Positions 42,521-52,489 of a DNA stretch of 64,000 bases are shown in pieces. Every line of letters begins with the position of its first letter. Within the stretch, counting starts at the first letter, position 1. The notes under the pieces are model-generated. The model searched no databases. It was not told the origin of the DNA and saw nothing but the letters and a program-made list of their open reading frames with translations. The translations under genes were made by a program, and so were the position numbers. The DNA comes from DATKZH01 sp964475955 (lineage in GTDB: Bacteria; Planctomycetota; Planctomycetia; Pirellulales; Thermoguttaceae), in NCBI GenBank assembly GCA_964475955.1, contig CAYYZY010000006.1:1-64000 (forward strand), written 5' to 3'.

Positions 42521-43561
42521 TTACCGGCGATCGACTTGCAGCACGCCGCGGGCTTGGAGTGCGGTGAGCACTTCGGCGACGACTCGGCCGAGCTCTCCCG
42601 TGGCGAGCGAGGTGGTGCCGGGCGTTGCGCTGCGCGCGGGCGGCCCGTCGAGAAGCCCCGCCTCGGCCAGTTGTTCGCGCAGTGTTGTGCGGAGCTTGTC
42701 GAGCGAGGCTTCGTGTTCCTCGGAGAGCGGCTGGCGCCCCCGGCCCATGGCGAAGCCTCGCAGGGCGACGCCCACGCGGAATCCTTCGGGAAAGTCGACC
42801 GAGTAGAGCATCGCGTCGAACAGGCGCCGGAGCTGGAACTGGAGGCGCCGGGCTTCGTCGAGCCGGCCGGCGCGGGTCAGGTCGTAGATGCTTCGCGTCA
42901 GCTCGGGAACGACGCCGCTCGAGGCGTTGGTGCCGCCGTCGCAGCCGACCAGCAGCATCGGCACCAGCACCGGGTCCCAGCCGGTGAGGAAGCTGAACTC
43001 CGGCCGGTTGGGGCGCACCGCCTCGATCATCCGCATCATCTGCGGCAGGTCGCCCGACGAGTCCTTGATTCCCACCACGCGCTCGCATTCCTCGCTGAGG
43101 CGCCGGATCGTGGGGACGTCGATCGGCGAGGCGAACATGGGGATGTTGTAGAGCGTGACGTCGACCGGCGTGTTGCGCCCGATCTCCCGGAAGTAGGCGA
43201 ACACGTTGTCGGGACTGAGCCGGTAGTAGTACGGCGACACGATGGCCACCGCCCGAACGCCCAGGCCGGCGTAGTGCTCGCACGCCTTGAGCGTCTCGCG
43301 CACGTTCGCCTCGGCCGCCCCGGCCAGCACGGGCACGCGTCCGCGCGCCTGGTCGACGGTGATCTCGATGATGCGGCGCCGCTCCTCGGGCGTGAAGCGG
43401 GTGAATTCGCTGGTCGACCCGTTCGGGTAGAGCCCGTGCACGCCGCGGTCGATCATCCAGTCGACGTAGCGGCGCAGTTCCGGCTCGTCGACGTTGCCGT
43501 GCCCGTCGAGCGGGACCATGTTGGGCGTGAAGATGCCTTCGAGTTTCGCCGGGGAGCTCAT
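42521..43561 (-). CDS. DHDPS/N-acetylneuraminate-lyase family class I aldolase, 346 aa
   Basis: TIM-barrel lyase forming a Schiff base with a pyruvate-type substrate. The start at 43561 follows AGGAG. GVHGLYPNGSTSEF is the family carboxylate-binding motif region, the YNIP motif gives the catalytic Tyr138, and VVGIKDSSGD gives Schiff-base Lys166. C-terminal extension of about 45 residues beyond the usual 295-300. Substrate undecided: true DapA seems less likely than a sugar-acid or sialic-acid-type lyase, given the carbohydrate-degrading neighbourhood. It diverges from the GT39-like gene. Confidence 0.88.
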   Translation of the reverse strand: MSSPAKLEGIFTPNMVPLDGHGNVDEPELRRYVDWMIDRGVHGLYPNGSTSEFTRFTPEERRRIIEITVDQARGRVPVLAGAAEANVRETLKACEHYAGLGVRAVAIVSPYYYRLSPDNVFAYFREIGRNTPVDVTLYNIPMFASPIDVPTIRRLSEECERVVGIKDSSGDLPQMMRMIEAVRPNRPEFSFLTGWDPVLVPMLLVGCDGGTNASSGVVPELTRSIYDLTRAGRLDEARRLQFQLRRLFDAMLYSVDFPEGFRVGVALRGFAMGRGRQPLSEEHEASLDKLRTTLREQLAEAGLLDGPPARSATPGTTSLATGELGRVVAEVLTALQARGVLQVDRR

Positions 43562-43666
43562 CGATGGGGACTCCTGCGATCCGCCGTCACGACGGTTACA
43601 ATAGGTGGAATCGGAGCGGCCTGGCTCGATCGCCATTCAAGCATAGCCCGCCGGACAGCCGAAGAG

Positions 43667-46105
43667 ATGGCACGCAAGAAATCCCGCCCCCGCCCCCCCG
43701 AGCCGGCCGTGGAGAAACCGACGCCGCCGAGGTCGTCGCGCGTGCGCGTGCTGGCGGTTCTCGCCGGGGTGGCGGCCTATTTCGTGGCGTTCTACGGGTG
43801 CGAGATGCCCAGTCTGAGCGGCGCGGCGGACGGCGCCTTTCGCCGTGGTTTGTTGTTGACCTACCTGCTTCTGCCCGACGAGCTCGCGGCCGGCTGGTTC
43901 GGCTCGCCGCCGGAGCTGGCCATCGCGGACCGGCTGCGCGTGCTGGCGATCGCGGGAACGATTCTCGCGTGGGCGGCCGCCGCCGGGTGGCTGTTGATGC
44001 GGCTGGCGCGGGCCGACCGGGGGCTGTCGCGCCTGGAGACGTTCGTCTTCTCGACGGCCGTGGGGCTCAGCGCCGTCTCCACGTACGCCCTGCTGGTTGG
44101 CCTGTGCGGGCTGATTCGCAACCGGCTCGTGTTTGCCGTGCCCGGGGTATTGACCGTAGCGGGCGCGGGGGCGGTTTACGTATTGGCTCGGGCAGGGAGG
44201 TCGCGTCCGAATGGGCACTGCTTGCAGGCAAGCAGTGGCACTCGGCGTGCGGAGCCGAAGGGCGACCAGTGGCTGAGCGTCCGCTGGCTGTGGCTGGCCG
44301 CGCCGTTTGCGCTGGCGATCGTGCTGGGCGGGATGCTGCCGCCGGTGGAGTTCGACGTGCGCGAGTACCATCTCCAGGTACCCAAGGAGTTCTACCAGCA
44401 GGGATACGTAGGCTTTTTGCCGCACAACGTCTACGGCAACATGCCGATGGGCACGGAGATGCTCAGCCTGGCGGCGATGTCCCTGGCGGGCGGCTGGTGG
44501 TTGGGAGCCCTGGCGGGGAAGACCGTGATCGCCCTGTTCGCGCCGCTGACGGCGCTGGCCCTGTTCGCGGCGGGGCGGCGGTTCTTTTCTGTCGGCGCGG
44601 GCGTGGTGGCGGCGGTCGTGTATCTCTCGATCCCCTGGATCGCCCGGGTTTCCAGCCTCGGCCTGGTCGAAGGGGCCTCGGCCTGCTACCTGTTTCTGGC
44701 CGTTTACGCGGTGCTCCTGGGAAACGGGGTCAGAAGCCCTTTTCCCGCGGATGAGACCCGCCCGGCGGACGTTCCCGGCGGAAAAATGCTCCTGACCCCT
44801 TTTTTGCTGGGCGGCTACCTGGCTGGCGGGGCGGTGGCGTGCAAGTACCCGGCGCTGGTGTTCGTGGTCGCCCCGTTGGCGCTGTGGATTCTCCTGAGCA
44901 CGCTGGGCCGCCGGGAGGCGTCTGCCTCGGGGGCGGCGCGCACGGGAAATCTCGCCTGGAAGCCGTGCGGCGTGTTTCTTCTGGCGGCCGCCGTGGGCTG
45001 CGGGGCGTGGCTGGGGAAGAACTGGGCCTACACGGGCAATCCGTCGTATCCGCTCCTTTACGGCGTGTTCGGCGACCGGACCGACACCTGGACTCCGGCG
45101 AAGAACGCCCAGTGGAACCGCGTCCACCGGCCGCACGATTTCTCCCCGTCGACGTTGGCCGCCGACCTGGCGCGGGTCGGCCTGCGGAGCGAGTGGCTCA
45201 GCCCGCTGGTGATGCCGCTGGCGGCGCTGGCCATGCTGGTGCGGAGGCGTCGCCGGCTCGTTTTCGGGCTAGCCGGCTATTTCGCGCTCGTGGTGGTGGC
45301 GTGGTGGCTCCTGACGCACCGCATCGACCGGTTCTGGATCCCGGCGCTGCCGCTGGTGTCGCTCCTGGCGGGCGCGGGGGCGGATTGGAGCCGCGACCGC
45401 CTCTGGCGTCGGGCGCTGGTCGGGCTTTTGGCGTTTACGGCCGTGTCGAGCTTCCCCACGGTCACGTCGGTCGGGGCCGGATACACGCGGTACTTCGTGA
45501 GCCTCGACCGATTGCGGGAAGATCCCGAACGGGTGGACGCGTGGCACCGATACCTGAACGAGCACGCCGCGGACGGCCGCGTGCTGGTGGTCGGCGACGC
45601 GCAGGTGTTCGACCTCGAGATGCCGATCCTCTACAGCACGTGCTTCGACGACTCGAAGTTCGAGCAGTGGGTCGAGGGACGCACGCCGGAGCAGGTCCGC
45701 GCCGCCATGGCGCGCGAGGGGATCACGCACGTCTTCGTCCATTGGGGGGAGATCGCCCGGTACCGCCGGCCGGGGAACTACGGGTTCACCGATTTCGTCG
45801 AGCCGGTCGTGTTCCAGCGGCTGGTCGCCGAAGGCGTTCTCGAGCCTCTGCCGCCAATGGAGGACCACCCCGGCCGCTGCTACCGGGTGCTCGGTGCCGC
45901 GAGAGAGGGCGTTCGTAGGGTGGGTCGAGGTAAGCGACCCACGCGGCGAGAGGCGTCGCGGGGAATAGAGGCTTTGACCGTGATGATGCGCGCGTGGTGG
46001 GCGCACGTTGTGGGGCACGTTTCCAACGTGTCATTCGGTTGTGGGCACGTTGGAAACGTGCCCCACGTTGGGACGAAAGGCCCTCGCAAAGGCGCGAAGG
46101 ACTAA
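43667..46105 (+). CDS. GT39-like polytopic membrane glycosyltransferase with inserted palindromes, 812 aa
   Basis: Multi-pass membrane protein with the layout of dolichyl/polyprenyl-phosphate-mannose-type glycosyltransferases (GT39/ArnT-like). At least ten hydrophobic helices are seen between residues 25 and about 560. The first large loop carries the acidic segment PPVEFDVREYHLQVPKEFY, probably catalytic, and KYPALVFVVAPLALW follows. Two perfect or near-perfect palindromic elements lie in frame (44216-44237 and 44722-44804), adding loops such as SRPNGHCLQASSGTRR. The last 63 or so codons after CYRVLGA are dispersed repeat sequence, so the native stop was probably near 45910. ATG 43667 has a weak ribosome site. 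Confidence 0.75.
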   Translation: MARKKSRPRPPEPAVEKPTPPRSSRVRVLAVLAGVAAYFVAFYGCEMPSLSGAADGAFRRGLLLTYLLLPDELAAGWFGSPPELAIADRLRVLAIAGTILAWAAAAGWLLMRLARADRGLSRLETFVFSTAVGLSAVSTYALLVGLCGLIRNRLVFAVPGVLTVAGAGAVYVLARAGRSRPNGHCLQASSGTRRAEPKGDQWLSVRWLWLAAPFALAIVLGGMLPPVEFDVREYHLQVPKEFYQQGYVGFLPHNVYGNMPMGTEMLSLAAMSLAGGWWLGALAGKTVIALFAPLTALALFAAGRRFFSVGAGVVAAVVYLSIPWIARVSSLGLVEGASACYLFLAVYAVLLGNGVRSPFPADETRPADVPGGKMLLTPFLLGGYLAGGAVACKYPALVFVVAPLALWILLSTLGRREASASGAARTGNLAWKPCGVFLLAAAVGCGAWLGKNWAYTGNPSYPLLYGVFGDRTDTWTPAKNAQWNRVHRPHDFSPSTLAADLARVGLRSEWLSPLVMPLAALAMLVRRRRRLVFGLAGYFALVVVAWWLLTHRIDRFWIPALPLVSLLAGAGADWSRDRLWRRALVGLLAFTAVSSFPTVTSVGAGYTRYFVSLDRLREDPERVDAWHRYLNEHAADGRVLVVGDAQVFDLEMPILYSTCFDDSKFEQWVEGRTPEQVRAAMAREGITHVFVHWGEIARYRRPGNYGFTDFVEPVVFQRLVAEGVLEPLPPMEDHPGRCYRVLGAAREGVRRVGRGKRPTRREASRGIEALTVMMRAWWAHVVGHVSNVSFGCGHVGNVPHVGTKGPRKGAKD
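44216..44237. repeat. In-frame palindrome in the GT39-like gene (element a)
   Basis: CACTGCTTGC-AG-GCAAGCAGTG, perfect 10-bp arms, translated as a charged loop between helices. Confidence 0.85.
44722..44804. repeat. In-frame inverted repeat in the GT39-like gene (element b)
   Basis: Arms of about 25 bp (GGGGTCAGAAGCCC and complement-like GCTCCTGACCCC) are separated by about 28 bp. It encodes an inserted Pro/Gly-rich loop between two helices. Confidence 0.8.
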
Positions 46106-46238
46106 GGGAGATGAGCACCGGGCGCGTGGGTCTCGTGCCTCGACCCACCCTACGTGGTGTGTATTGCCCTTTGCGTCTTGGCGCCTTTGCGAGAGATCGA
46201 CGCGTGGGTCTTCGTACCCCTCGACCCGCCCTGCCTCG
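45915..46238. repeat. Cluster of palindromic repeats spanning the GT39-like 3' end
   Basis: GTGGGTCGAGG-family palindromes occur at 45915-45945, 46123-46154 and 46202-46230. A CTCGCAAAGGCGC element at 46083-46100 has its inverted partner at 46177-46194. The 94-bp repeat lies between them. This is the 3' side of both convergent genes. Confidence 0.85.
45974..46067. repeat. 94-bp dispersed repeat with inverted-repeat core, copy 2
   Basis: 88 of 94 identical to the reverse complement of 4387-4480. Here it is read through by the GT39-like frame, encoding HVVGHVSNVSFGCGHVGNVP. Confidence 0.9.
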
Positions 46239-48704
46239 CTATCGGCCCAGGTCGAGGACGGCCACGTCTTCGGCGTCGAGGGTGAGCGTCGTTTGGCGGT
46301 CCTGCCACGCGAGGGTCCGCCCGGTGAGCAACTCGCGGGTTGTGGGCGGCGGGTCGAAGTCGAGGTGAATGGTGGCCGTGCGCCGGTCGGGGCCGTCGTT
46401 GAACACGGTGAGGTAGCGCGTGCCGAACCGCTCGACGTACACGCGCTCGTCGCTCGACCGGGCCCTGGGGATCGGTTCCCAGCCGGCCTCGGCCACGCGC
46501 TTCACAAGCGGCACGTACTTCCGGAACAGCGGCCGGTCGCGGTTGTAGAGTTCGGGCCGGGTGAAGTAGTGCCCTTGCGAGGCGTTGTGGCTGAAGAAGC
46601 CGGGGAACATGCCGTAGGCCAGGGCCCGCTTCATGTACCGCTCGACGAGCTGGTGCGAAAAGTCCTCGAACCGCGTGTTCATCAGGAAGCAGAACGGCTT
46701 GCCCTTGCACATCGCCCGGCGGTAGAGCAGTTCGGCGTGGGACATGGGCCGCCACCGGCCGCCGGGGTTCCAGTTCGTTTCCGTGCCCATCACGTCGAGC
46801 ATCGGGGCCAGCCACGGGAGGCGGATGGGCGTGCTGTTGGCCATCATCAGCTTGTCCATCCGGTGCACGTCGCCGGCGATGCCGCGCACGTACTCGAAGG
46901 CGATCAGCCCGCGGAAGACGGCCGGCTCGTGGGTGTCGATCGAGAAGGTGAGCGGGGTATCGGCGGCGGCGAAGTGGTCGCGGCGGAAGTCGAGCTCGTC
47001 GGTCACGTAGCCCTCGCTGGAATCGACGTACTCGCCGTCGAGGTCGCCGGTTGCCTCGGAGCCGTAAAGCCGCGTTTGCAGCGAAGGGTTCCACTTGTTC
47101 TTGAAGTCCGTCACTTCGCCGAGAAGACTCGGCGAGGAATTCATGCTCCAAACGGCGCCGTTGCACCAGGGCGTGTCGCGCAGCCTGGCGGGGAACCGGC
47201 CGGCCTCGTTGTGGTAGCCGCTGGTGGTGAGGGCCTGAGCCTGGCGGTCGCCTTCGTCGGCGCGGCGGCGGGCTTCGGCCAGGGCGGCGTCGAGCGTGCG
47301 GGGCATGTCATCGGGCATGCGCATCCACCAGGTCAACGGCTCGGTGTAGCGGAAGGTGATGATGTCGTGCTCGTCGTCCCACGCGGTTTCGTTGTTGCCT
47401 TCCTTGAACTTGAACCCAAAATCCTCCCAGCCCTCGACCTCGCTGATCTTGGCGAACGGCATCCAGAGCCCCTGCTCGGGCGTGCGACATACGAAGTGCT
47501 GCGGGAACAGCTCGTAGTACCTGGCCAGGGTGCCGCGGAAACCCCAGGCAGGATCGAAGTCGAACCGGCAGAAGCGGACGCGCGCGTTGGGCTTCTCCGG
47601 CGTCAGCGCGACGTCGTACGCCAGAAAAAGCTCGCCCGTGCCCGCGTTGTAGCCGACGCGAAAGAAGGCCGGCCGGGCCATGTCGATCCCCAGGGCGACG
47701 CCCCGCTCGCCGTCGGCCACGGCCCCGAAGGGATAGCGCGAGAGGCGGCCGTTGGCCCCCACGCGAAACCGGCCGGCGGTTACGTATTCGCGTCCGGGCT
47801 CGACCGGCGTTTCGCGCCGCGGGTCGTCGAGCCAGCGCAGCCCCTGGGCCTCGATCGGCACGGTGTACAGGAGCGTGATCGCGCGGTCCTCCTTCCCGTC
47901 GGAAGTCACCGTTGCGTGGATCACCTCTTCGTCTTTGAGGGTTTCGCCGTCCGGCAGGCGGACCGGCACGCGGTCCCAAACGAGCCGCACGCCGAGCGCC
48001 GCGCCGGTCATCACGCCGCCCTTCTCGTAGCCCGCGTCGCGCCCTTCGACGCGCACGAAGTCGCTCCCGGCGGCCACGTCGCGAACCTGGAATCCCTCGC
48101 GGGGTTCGCCCCGGGGAACGACCGGCACGCCGCCGAAGAGGCAGGCGCCCTCCGGCGTTTCGACCACGCGAAGCTCCGGATCGCGAAACAGGGCCTTGCC
48201 GCCGTGGTCGCGCAGCAGCATGTGGAACGCCACGCTGCGCACCGGCTTCTCGGGCAGGATCAACACCTGGCGACGCGCCCAGTCGTGCGAGCCGGTCGGG
48301 AACCGGGCGATCTGGCCCCAAAGCGGCGTGCCGTCGGTGTAGACCAGGTCGAGGTAGAGGGCGTAGTTGCTGTCGGGCGAACCGCTCACCGCCTCGGACT
48401 TGCTCCAGGCGACCGCGACGATCGGCTCCGGCCGCGTCTGATTGAGCACCACGGTTTGGCTCGCGCCGCGCTCGACGTCGGTCGCGCCGCCGTTGTCGCA
48501 GACGAACAGGTCGCCCTCGCGCTCGAAGCCTTGTTTCCACGGGCGCCAGGCGTCCCGCTCGAGCAGGTTCTGGCTCGCCTGGTCGACGCGGAGGACCGAT
48601 TTGGCCACCGCACCGTCGGCGGCCGGCGCACCGGCGGCCGACGCCCACGAGGCCAGCCCCATCGCGAGAATCACCAACCGACGTGTACGGGATCGAGTCG
48701 ACAT
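46239..48704 (-). CDS. Large secreted glycoside-hydrolase-like protein, paralogue of 34463-37030, 821 aa
   Basis: The start at 48704 follows AAGGAG; the signal peptide contains LVILAMGLASWASAAG. An N-terminal beta-rich domain with DSNYALYLDLVYTDGTPLWG precedes the (beta/alpha)8-like part. ARYYELFPQHFVCR and GLWMPFAKISEVEGW parallel RYYELWPEAFRKR and GLWMFGSP of the first paralogue, and LDGEYVDSSEGYV parallels the putative catalytic GIYVDSLGAW. LDVMGTETNW corresponds to LDVMGVEGHG. It ends with a beta-sandwich (TRYLTVFNDGPDRRTATIHL). The GH family is not identified. The start codon lies inside the upstream acyltransferase gene (34-bp overlap). Confidence 0.65.
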   Translation of the reverse strand: MSTRSRTRRLVILAMGLASWASAAGAPAADGAVAKSVLRVDQASQNLLERDAWRPWKQGFEREGDLFVCDNGGATDVERGASQTVVLNQTRPEPIVAVAWSKSEAVSGSPDSNYALYLDLVYTDGTPLWGQIARFPTGSHDWARRQVLILPEKPVRSVAFHMLLRDHGGKALFRDPELRVVETPEGACLFGGVPVVPRGEPREGFQVRDVAAGSDFVRVEGRDAGYEKGGVMTGAALGVRLVWDRVPVRLPDGETLKDEEVIHATVTSDGKEDRAITLLYTVPIEAQGLRWLDDPRRETPVEPGREYVTAGRFRVGANGRLSRYPFGAVADGERGVALGIDMARPAFFRVGYNAGTGELFLAYDVALTPEKPNARVRFCRFDFDPAWGFRGTLARYYELFPQHFVCRTPEQGLWMPFAKISEVEGWEDFGFKFKEGNNETAWDDEHDIITFRYTEPLTWWMRMPDDMPRTLDAALAEARRRADEGDRQAQALTTSGYHNEAGRFPARLRDTPWCNGAVWSMNSSPSLLGEVTDFKNKWNPSLQTRLYGSEATGDLDGEYVDSSEGYVTDELDFRRDHFAAADTPLTFSIDTHEPAVFRGLIAFEYVRGIAGDVHRMDKLMMANSTPIRLPWLAPMLDVMGTETNWNPGGRWRPMSHAELLYRRAMCKGKPFCFLMNTRFEDFSHQLVERYMKRALAYGMFPGFFSHNASQGHYFTRPELYNRDRPLFRKYVPLVKRVAEAGWEPIPRARSSDERVYVERFGTRYLTVFNDGPDRRTATIHLDFDPPPTTRELLTGRTLAWQDRQTTLTLDAEDVAVLDLGR

Positions 48705-49279
48705 GGGAAGGGCTCCTTGTTCATCGTAGTTGTCAAAGCGCAGGGCACGCAGACGATCGGCCGGTCCGCCTTGCGCGCCGCCAACAGCGCGATGGCCGCC
48801 GGGCCTTCCCGAAACGGCGTGATCCGGTCGTTGATGTGATACACCTCGCCCTCGGGGAAGATGACCAGCGGGTACGGCTCCGACTGGAGCACCTCCCGGG
48901 CCTTGCGCAGGGCGTGGAAATCGGTCCCTTCCCGGTCGACGCTGAAACACCCGTGGTGCCGCAGCGCGAGCTGCTTGAACCAGCCGCCCTGGTGAAACAC
49001 CTGCCACGCGACCATCACGTAGAAGGGGAGGCCCAGCGCGTCGGACGCCTCGTACAGCGCGAAGCAGTCGGCGTGGCTGGAGTGGTTGGGGGTGATCAAC
49101 ACGCCGCAGCCCTGGCGGACGCTCTGGCGCACGTGCTCCAGGCCGCGGAGTTCGACGTCGACCAGCCGCTGCTGGCGGATGCGGCGGCGCGTGCGAAGCG
49201 GCTTCCACACGCAGATCCACGACCGGCTCAGCTTGGGCGACCACCATCGCGGCGGCTTCTGGTAGGGAGCGCGGTTCAT
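48671..49279 (-). CDS. PlsC-type lysophospholipid acyltransferase, short form, 202 aa
   Basis: Transfers acyl groups to lysophospholipids at the membrane. The ATG at 49279 lies 8 bp after GGAGG. The catalytic H-x4-D motif is NHSSHAD, block II resembles CFSVDREGTDF, and block III is VIFPEGEVY. PlsC proteins usually run 230-260 aa and continue past the VPCAL strand. Here the last 20 residues (TTTMNKEPFPCRLDPVHVGW) are encoded by the ribosome-site region and first codons of the next gene. It may therefore be a C-terminally shortened form. Confidence 0.75.
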   Translation of the reverse strand: MNRAPYQKPPRWWSPKLSRSWICVWKPLRTRRRIRQQRLVDVELRGLEHVRQSVRQGCGVLITPNHSSHADCFALYEASDALGLPFYVMVAWQVFHQGGWFKQLALRHHGCFSVDREGTDFHALRKAREVLQSEPYPLVIFPEGEVYHINDRITPFREGPAAIALLAARKADRPIVCVPCALTTTMNKEPFPCRLDPVHVGW

Positions 49280-49380
49280 GACCATCACCTCCGGTCGGGC
49301 CCGATCGCGGTCCCGATGCTGCGCGTGCGGTGGGCCTCCTGGCTCGACTCACCTTATCGCGGCCTTCGGCCGAAACCCAG

Positions 49381-49405
49381 TAGGACGGAATGGCATTCCG
49401 TCCTA
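49381..49405. repeat. TAGGACGGAATG palindrome, fifth copy
   Basis: A perfect palindrome, TAGGACGGAATG and its complement around a central G/C. Same family as the cluster at 18862-19018. Confidence 0.9.
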
Positions 49406-49623
49406 CAAACATGCGTGCATCCCGCCAACGAAGCGTCTGCATTCTGTCGGGCTGACGGGCCCCTGCGACAAGCCGTTGGCAGACGCGAGCGACCGGGCCT
49501 CCGACCGTATTCTGCGTCGCCGATCGCGGGGATGCAACCGGGCCGGGGCAGGGGGCGCGGTTCCCCGGGCACGCGGGGTGGAAGCCCGGGGTATGCCCGC
49601 TCGGCCCCCCACGGTGCGGCAGG

Positions 49624-49652
49624 TCGACACCGTCCCGGGCCCGGAATATAAT
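49624..49652 (+). promoter_or_regulatory. Strong sigma-70-like promoter for the macA-like operon
   Basis: TCGACA (49624-49629, 5 of 6) and TATAAT (49647-49652, perfect) with a 17-bp spacer, 92 bp before the start codon. Confidence 0.65.
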
Positions 49653-49744
49653 GGGAGGCGGAACAGACCCCGTCTCTTGCGGCCGGTCCTCCGGCCCGTT
49701 CGTCTTCCCCCCGGGGCACGTCGTCTCCCCCGAACAGGCACGCG

Positions 49745-51055
49745 ATGAGAAGGTACGTCAGGCGGTTCGTCGTGCTCGCCGTGGTGCTGGCAGTGCTGGG
49801 AGGGGGCGGCGGCGCGGCCTACTACTACGCAGTGCGGTACTGGAGGGCCTGGAATCGGCCCCGGTTCCGCACCGAAGAAGTGGTGCGCGGCCAGATCGTG
49901 TCGGTGGTCAACGCCACGGGCACGGTGCAGCCGACGCTTCGCGTTTCGGTCGGGTCGTTCGTCTCCGGTCCGATCGTGAAGCTCAACGCCGACTACAACG
50001 ACGTGGTGAAGAAGGTCGACGACCCCGAGTCCCTTACCGAGGAACAGCGCGGGGAGTACCTTCTGGCCAAGATCGACCCGCGAATCTACAAGGCGGGGGT
50101 GAAGCGCGACGAGGCGGCGCTTTTGCGGGCGGAGGCCGACGTCCGGCGCGCGCAGGCCCTTTGCGAGCAAGCCAGGAGCGACTACGATCGCGCCAAGCTG
50201 CTTCAGCAGGACGACCCGGGCTTCATCTCCGATACGGAGATGGATCAGTACTTCTACAGCTACGAGTCGCTGAAGGCCCAGGTGGAGGTCGCCGAGGCGT
50301 CGCGCGAGCAGGCCGAAGCGAACCTGGAGAACTCCGAAGCGAACCTGGGCTACACCGAAATCTACTCGCCGGTCGACGGGATCGTCATCGACCGGAAGAT
50401 CGACGAGGGGCAAACGCTGGCCGCCCAGTTCCAGGCGCCCGAGCTGTTCATCGTCGCCCCCGACATGGACAAGGAGATGTACGTCTACGCCTCGGTCGAC
50501 GAGGCCGACATCGGCCTGATTCGCAAAGCCAAGAAAGAGGACCAGCCCGTCTTCTTCACGGTCGACGCCTACCCGAAAGACCTCTTCGAGGGCAAGATCC
50601 ACCAGATCCGCAAGAACCCGACGACGATGCAGAACGTGGTCACGTACCCCGTCGTGGTGACCACGCCCAACCCCGAGATGAAGCTCTTGCCCGGCATGAC
50701 CGCGAATCTCTCCTTTCAGACGGAGAAGCGCGAAGACGTGCTCAAGATCCCGAACGCGGCGATTCGCTTCTATCCCGAGAAGGAGCACGTCCGCAAGGAA
50801 GACCTCAAGATCCTCGAGGGATCGGCGGAGACGGACGACTCCGAGGACGACGGGGATTACGGCGACCTGCGGAGCGCCCTGGAGCGCGTCAACGCCCGCA
50901 AGGGACGCAAGAAGCGGCACGTCTGGATCAAACAGGGGGAGAAGCTCAAGGCGGTGGAGGTCGAGATCGGGCTCGACGACTACAAGTACACGGAACTGGA
51001 GCAAGGCTCGCTCAAGGAAGGACAGGAACTGGTGACCGGGCTGAAGAAGGACTGA
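49745..51055 (+). CDS. MacA/HlyD-like periplasmic adaptor protein, 436 aa
   Basis: Membrane-fusion protein linking an inner-membrane ABC exporter to the periplasm or outer membrane. One N-terminal helix (RRFVVLAVVLAVLGGGGGAA) is followed by a biotinyl/lipoyl half (VSVGSFVSGPIVKL), a coiled-coil hairpin (about residues 110-200, rich in Ala/Glu/Arg), the second lipoyl half (EIYSPVDGIVIDRKIDEGQT) and a beta-barrel (YVYASVDEADIGLI). An acidic insert (DDSEDDGDYGD) precedes the membrane-proximal end. It starts about 90 bp after the promoter; the permease gene follows 21 bp later, so they form an operon. Confidence 0.9.
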   Translation: MRRYVRRFVVLAVVLAVLGGGGGAAYYYAVRYWRAWNRPRFRTEEVVRGQIVSVVNATGTVQPTLRVSVGSFVSGPIVKLNADYNDVVKKVDDPESLTEEQRGEYLLAKIDPRIYKAGVKRDEAALLRAEADVRRAQALCEQARSDYDRAKLLQQDDPGFISDTEMDQYFYSYESLKAQVEVAEASREQAEANLENSEANLGYTEIYSPVDGIVIDRKIDEGQTLAAQFQAPELFIVAPDMDKEMYVYASVDEADIGLIRKAKKEDQPVFFTVDAYPKDLFEGKIHQIRKNPTTMQNVVTYPVVVTTPNPEMKLLPGMTANLSFQTEKREDVLKIPNAAIRFYPEKEHVRKEDLKILEGSAETDDSEDDGDYGDLRSALERVNARKGRKKRHVWIKQGEKLKAVEVEIGLDDYKYTELEQGSLKEGQELVTGLKKD

Positions 51056-51076
51056 CCCGATCGGAAGGGACCGCCG

Positions 51077-52327
<1,251 letters not shown>

Positions 52328-52489
52328 GCGGGCCGACCGAGATGATCGCCGCGAGCGCAGGGCGTCCCAGCCCATCGGGAAGCCTGCTCGCCCGCCGTCC
52401 GGGGTGTCCTGGTCTCCGGGGGCCGGCTGCGGTAATATTCGGGTAGTATCCGTTGGACGGACGACCCACGTGCGAGTGAAAGGTTAGCG

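Larger units (their letters stand above)
49280..49744. other. Spacer upstream of the MacA-like gene
   Basis: A 465-bp divergent spacer with a TAGGACGGAATG palindrome at 49381-49405 and a strong promoter at 49624-49652. No gene was seen. Confidence 0.6.
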
